NCBI GenBank assembly: GCA_946478975.1
Contig: CAMLEO010000033.1
Coordinates: forward strand, 1-36,566
Source: an uncultured Steroidobacter sp.
GTDB taxonomy: Bacteria; Pseudomonadota; Gammaproteobacteria; Steroidobacterales; Steroidobacteraceae
Length of the DNA stretch: 36,566 nt
Reading direction: 5' to 3'
Below are positions 33,328-36,566 of this stretch, one piece after another. The position numbers and the translations under genes are program-made. The notes beneath the pieces are model-generated. The model made no database searches and was not told the DNA's origin. It saw nothing but the letters and a program-made list of their open reading frames with translations. The stretch's first letter is position 1. Each line of letters opens with the position of its first letter.

Positions 33328-35796
33328 TTACTGGAAGCGGATGGTGAAGCCAACCACCGGCTGCGTCCCCGCCGGTCCGATCTGTCCGACCGGGGTGAGC
33401 AGGCCGGTTTGCAGGTTCACGATGTACAGCGTGGACTGCGTCGCGTTGAGCGGCTGCAAGGCTGCCACGGCCAGGCCGTTGTCGCCGCCGACGATGTCGA
33501 TATCACCAGTCAGAGTGAAGGACTGAGCGGTGCTGGTCGTCGTCAACCGTCCGACCGTATTCAACACGCCGCCGTTTGCCGGGTTGGTCGAGATCAGCGA
33601 GTTGGTCGGCCCGTCGATGCTGTACAGGACCGTGCTGGCTGCGTTGGCGTAGTTGTTGGTGTACGCGATCGCGAAGATATCCGGCGACGTACCCGCGTTG
33701 GTGTCGTTGGCAGCACGCGTCAGCGAGGTGGCCTGGATGGCTCCGCCGGAGTCAGCGAGCACCGCGACGTTCTGCTCGGCATCTGTGTAGATGCGCAGCG
33801 CGTCCGCCGGCGGGCTGAAGTCCGTGCCGAAGTTGGCACCGAGCAATTGCGTGAACGTGTTGCCTGTGACATTCGCCGGAGTCAGTGCGCCGGTCAGCGT
33901 GGCCATGCCGGTGGTCTGATTCAGCGTGTAGACGCGAGCGCCGTTCGAGAGGATATAAGCCGTCTGGTTCGACGGACGAATATCCACACCCGCGGGCGAT
34001 TCGCCACCTTGCATACCCGTGATCGGCATGCTGCTGGTGAGCGTGCCCGGATTCGTCAGGCTGAAAGTCACCAGCTGGTTGTTGGTGGTGATACCAACCA
34101 TCGTCGCTACCGGCGGATTCGCGTATGTGATCTTGCGAACGCGTGCGGTGGCGCCGATCGTGCCCACACGAGTGGCCGCGCCAGTGGTCAGGTTGACGTT
34201 GTAGAGATCCGAGGAATTGCCGGCATTCGTGCCCACCTGGAGGGCGGCGAAGGCCATGTTGTTGACGGCATTCACCTCGAAGCCGGCGACTGCTTGCACG
34301 TCGCCCTGGATCTGCAGCGAACCGACGTTGGCGAGCACGCCGCCGCTTGCGCCGGCCGCTGACGTGGTCAGCAACCGATCGTTCGCGGTGTCGATCAGAT
34401 ACAGCGTGTTCTTGGTCGTGCCTGCGAAGCCGTTGGTGTAAGAGATGGCCGTTACACCGGCAGTCGCGGGGCTCAGCGCAGTCGCGGAGAGCGCCGTATC
34501 AGAGGTCGTGACGCCCGTATCCATCATGATGCGCAGGTTCTTGCCGTTGCCGTTGTAGGCACGCATCTGGTCCGCCGCCGGGCTGACGTCGAGCGCGATG
34601 CCGCTGCTCAAATCATTCACCGTGTACGGATCCGAGGTGTCGTTGGGATCGGCAGTCAGCGTCGCTTTGGTGGTCGCGGCGCCCGTGGTCGCATTCACCG
34701 TGTAGAGCCGGCCGGCGCTGGTCAGCGCATAAACATTTCGATCCGAAGGCCGCACATCGACGCCCAGCACCGACTCGCCGCCCTGCAGGCCGCTGATGGT
34801 CGTGCTCGTGCACAGCTTCGAGGGGAACGCGCTCTGGAAAGACACCAGGCCGTTGTTATCGGTGAGTGCGAGCAGCTCGCCGACCGCTTGCGTCGGCGCC
34901 GTCGTGGGCGTCGGACGCGCGAGGCCGACGATGGTTTCGCCGGTGTTGAGTGCGCCGATCGCGCCGACGGAGGTCGCAGCGCCCGTGCTCAGATTGATCG
35001 TGTACAGCGAAGTCGTGCCCATGACGGAGAGCGCGGCGTATGCCGTCTGGCTGCCATCGGCATTGGTGGAAATATCGAAGCCGGCGATCGCTTGGGCATC
35101 CAGGCCCAGCGGGCCGACCGCGGTCAGGATGCCGGCACTGGCGTTGACGCTGGTCATCAGCCGGTCGCCGCTGGTGTCGATGTAATAAACCGTGTTGCGG
35201 CAGGCGGTGGCGAAGTTGTTGGTGTAAGCAACTTCGGAGATGCCGTTGGTCTGGTTGCCGCCGATGGTCATCGGCGAGTCGGTGAAGGTCGTGCCCGTGT
35301 CCATCATCACGCGCAGGTTCTGGCCGTCGTTGCCGACGACGCGCAGCTGGTCGACGAAGTTGTTCACGTCGATGCTGATGCGCGTGCCGGTGAAGCGGGT
35401 GAACGGATCGCCGGCGTTGGCCGTCATCTTGGCCTTCATGGTCGCCATGCCGCTCGACGGATCGATGGTGTAGACGTTGAGCATGCTGGTCACGGCGTAG
35501 ATCTGTCCCGGCGTCGTGCCGCCCGGGCGGCGGTCGACGGCGAGGATGGTTTCGCCGTTGGCGAGGCCGGTGACGTTGACGGCAGCAGCAGTGCTCGGGG
35601 TGGCAGCGTTGAAACTCACCAGGCGGTTCGCGTTGGTGACCGCGAAGGTATCGCCGCTGAGCGTCGCAGGCGGCGCATTACCCGAAGGTGGAGGCGTGTT
35701 GCCCATATTGTTGCCGCCGCCCCCGCCGCCGCAGCCGGCGAGGATGGAGGTCACCATCAGTGACAATGCGATGCTTGTGCGCTGCTGCTTACCCAT
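33328..35796 (-). CDS. Large lipoprotein with three DUF4394-type beta-propeller-like repeats
   Basis: The 822-residue product starts at ATG 35796, where MGKQQRTSIALSLMVTSILAGC gives a lipoprotein signal with lipobox LAGC (Cys22), then a Gly/Asn/Pro spacer. Three repeats of about 257 residues follow. Each has an opening like LVSF, a GGESxxGVDxRPS-type turn (GLANGETILAVDRRPG, GLQGGESVLGVDVRPS, GMQGGESPAGVDIRPS) and a later LRVMMDTG/LRIMMDTG-type strand. These features fit DUF4394, proposed to be beta-propeller-like. Length is about three times that of a single-domain member. The function is unknown. Composition is rich in Thr, Asn, Gly and Ala, usual for extracytoplasmic proteins. Longer readings to 36084 add unrelated residues and are rejected. 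Confidence 0.88.
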   Translation of the reverse strand: MGKQQRTSIALSLMVTSILAGCGGGGGGNNMGNTPPPSGNAPPATLSGDTFAVTNANRLVSFNAATPSTAAAVNVTGLANGETILAVDRRPGGTTPGQIYAVTSMLNVYTIDPSSGMATMKAKMTANAGDPFTRFTGTRISIDVNNFVDQLRVVGNDGQNLRVMMDTGTTFTDSPMTIGGNQTNGISEVAYTNNFATACRNTVYYIDTSGDRLMTSVNASAGILTAVGPLGLDAQAIAGFDISTNADGSQTAYAALSVMGTTSLYTINLSTGAATSVGAIGALNTGETIVGLARPTPTTAPTQAVGELLALTDNNGLVSFQSAFPSKLCTSTTISGLQGGESVLGVDVRPSDRNVYALTSAGRLYTVNATTGAATTKATLTADPNDTSDPYTVNDLSSGIALDVSPAADQMRAYNGNGKNLRIMMDTGVTTSDTALSATALSPATAGVTAISYTNGFAGTTKNTLYLIDTANDRLLTTSAAGASGGVLANVGSLQIQGDVQAVAGFEVNAVNNMAFAALQVGTNAGNSSDLYNVNLTTGAATRVGTIGATARVRKITYANPPVATMVGITTNNQLVTFSLTNPGTLTSSMPITGMQGGESPAGVDIRPSNQTAYILSNGARVYTLNQTTGMATLTGALTPANVTGNTFTQLLGANFGTDFSPPADALRIYTDAEQNVAVLADSGGAIQATSLTRAANDTNAGTSPDIFAIAYTNNYANAASTVLYSIDGPTNSLISTNPANGGVLNTVGRLTTTSTAQSFTLTGDIDIVGGDNGLAVAALQPLNATQSTLYIVNLQTGLLTPVGQIGPAGTQPVVGFTIRFQ
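33340..35650 (-). repeat. Threefold coding repeat, period about 770 bp
   Basis: Equivalent strands recur at about 35645, 34875 and 34100 (protein segments AVTNANRLVSF, ALTDNNGLVSF, GITTNNQLVTF). The GGES turn and the MMDTG strand recur in step. The copies are clearly diverged at the residue level, so this is an old domain triplication rather than a recent DNA duplication. Confidence 0.75.
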
Positions 35797-36047
35797 GTTT
35801 TCGATCCGTGACTGAATTAGAGATCCGACTCGTCGCGTGAGCGCGTTGGACGGCTGACACGACGGCATCGGCGTAGATGTCGGCCGTGTTATGCAAACCG
35901 GCCGAGATGTAGCCGTGATTTCGGTGGCAGCGAACTTGCAGATGCAAAATTCTGTTACAAGTTGACGAATGAGAGCAGCTTGTGCTTGATGAACGCGCTG
36001 CGACGCGCGTTGCATGCACAAGAGTCCGCGATTCAGCTTGTTTGTTT

Positions 36048-36500
36048 TTAAACGCCGGCCGCTGGGGTGGGATTGTGCAGCCACTGCTCCAGCAAAATTT
36101 TCGCCGCGATCATGTCCACATCGGCATGCGTATTTCGACGTTTCTTAATGCCCGACGCGCGTGCCTCGCGCAGCTGTGCTTCAGCTTCGTGCGAGCTCAA
36201 TCGTTCATCCACCAGCGCGACCGGTTTGTGATATCGAGTTTGTAACTCTGCACCGAATGCACGGCTGGCATCGGTGAGCAGCGTCGGCGTGCCGTCCATG
36301 TTCCAGGGCAGCCCGACCACGAGCTGCGCCGGCTGATATTCGCGCATCAGCTTGTCGATCGCTGCCCACAGCGATGTTTCGGTTTTGGATTCAAGCGTGG
36401 TGAGCGCACGCGCCGTGCCGGTCAGCGTGTCGCCGCTCGCGACGCCGATGCGCTTGGTTCCGTAATCGAACGCGAGGATGACTCGAGGAGCAGAGTTCAA
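36048..36500 (-). CDS. ruvX: Putative pre-16S rRNA nuclease / Holliday junction resolvase-like RuvX
   Basis: The 150-residue product matches YqgF/RuvX. It has an RNase H-like start (ILAFDYGTKRIGVASGD) with the first catalytic Asp, LVVGLPWNMDGTPT, ALVDERLSSHEAE carrying the middle acidic residue, and HADVDMIAAKILLEQWL with the last acidic residues. It is thought to process the 5' end of 16S rRNA. The start is TTG at 36500, directly overlapping the yqgE stop (TTGA); an ATG does not occur near the conserved N-terminus. The 251 bp after it, to 35797, hold only the promoter region of the DUF4394 gene as far as I can see. Confidence 0.94.
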   Translation of the reverse strand: MNSAPRVILAFDYGTKRIGVASGDTLTGTARALTTLESKTETSLWAAIDKLMREYQPAQLVVGLPWNMDGTPTLLTDASRAFGAELQTRYHKPVALVDERLSSHEAEAQLREARASGIKKRRNTHADVDMIAAKILLEQWLHNPTPAAGV

Positions 36501-36566
36501 GCGTGACCGACTTGATCGCTGATGGTCGCGAGGTCGATGCCGAGCAGGCGGCCGGCAGCGCGCCAG
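36497..36566 (-). CDS. yqgE: YqgE/AlgH family protein, C-terminal end (cut by window edge)
   Basis: The last 22 codons before the stop at 36497-36499 read WRAAGRLLGIDL followed by ATISDQVGHA. This closely matches the C-terminus of E. coli YqgE (RWREAAKLIGVD and GHA end). The rest lies beyond the window. The stop overlaps the TTG start of ruvX, so the pair is coupled, as in many gammaproteobacteria where yqgE precedes yqgF. The function of YqgE is not settled. Confidence 0.85.
   Translation of the reverse strand, partial: WRAAGRLLGIDLATISDQVGHA

Noticed and set aside
33340..35650. Possible CRISPR or minisatellite because of repeated short segments
   Set aside because: Repeats have a period of about 770 bp, are diverged and in frame; they are protein domain repeats.

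Overview
The window reads as a chromosomal segment of a GC-rich gammaproteobacterium. The evidence is the block DUF4426 - yggT - proC - yggS - pilT - pilU with pyrB and yqgE-ruvX nearby, an arrangement known from Pseudomonas and relatives, together with a sigma-32-type promoter before htpG. The plant-polysaccharide genes on the left, combined with these housekeeping genes, would suit a Steroidobacteraceae/Xanthomonadales-like soil or plant-associated bacterium. That placement is inference only.

Region 1 (1-11.8 kb) is a glucuronoxylan and lignin-carbohydrate processing locus. A truncated LacI-type regulator diverges from a translationally coupled operon: GH67 alpha-glucuronidase, SGNH acetylesterase, GH3 beta-xylosidase with a PA14 insert. 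A second GH3 enzyme is encoded convergently, and a CE15 glucuronoyl esterase diverges from that GH3. A 14-bp palindrome of LacI-operator type, TGATACCGGTATCA, lies between the GH3 and CE15 genes. A close variant, TGATACCGTTACCA, lies before the alpha-glucuronidase. The locus therefore looks like one regulon that removes lignin esters, acetyl groups and glucuronic acid from xylan and then releases xylose. All five enzymes carry export signals. No endoxylanase or TonB receptor is visible in the window.

Region 2 (11.9-17.5 kb) carries cell-envelope and nucleotide genes: an MltD-type lytic transglycosylase with LysM repeats coupled to a small putative lipoprotein, an L,D-transpeptidase, and the nucleotide nucleosidase PpnN coupled to an uncharacterised cysteine-containing protein.

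Region 3 (17.7-24.1 kb) is mixed. It holds a small hydrophilic protein, an orphan ParA-type ATPase whose C-terminus resembles the membrane-targeting helix of MinD, a small membrane protein, htpG with a sigma-32 promoter, an FKBP lipoprotein, a PEBP/YbhB protein, an alpha/beta hydrolase, a TerB-like protein and an HU-family protein.

Region 4 (24.2-31.9 kb) is the conserved block. yggS-proC-yggT-DUF4426 runs leftward and pilT-pilU plus a third PilT/PilU-like ATPase runs rightward. A leftward pyrB with a small unknown gene follows.

Region 5 (31.9-36.6 kb) holds a secreted small protein, a divergent LuxR-type regulator and a large lipoprotein with three DUF4394-like repeats. These sit between pyrB and a coupled yqgE-ruvX pair, of which yqgE is cut by the window edge. 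No tRNA, rRNA, CRISPR array, insertion sequence or prophage gene was seen, and no gene-free stretch exceeds about 250 bp.
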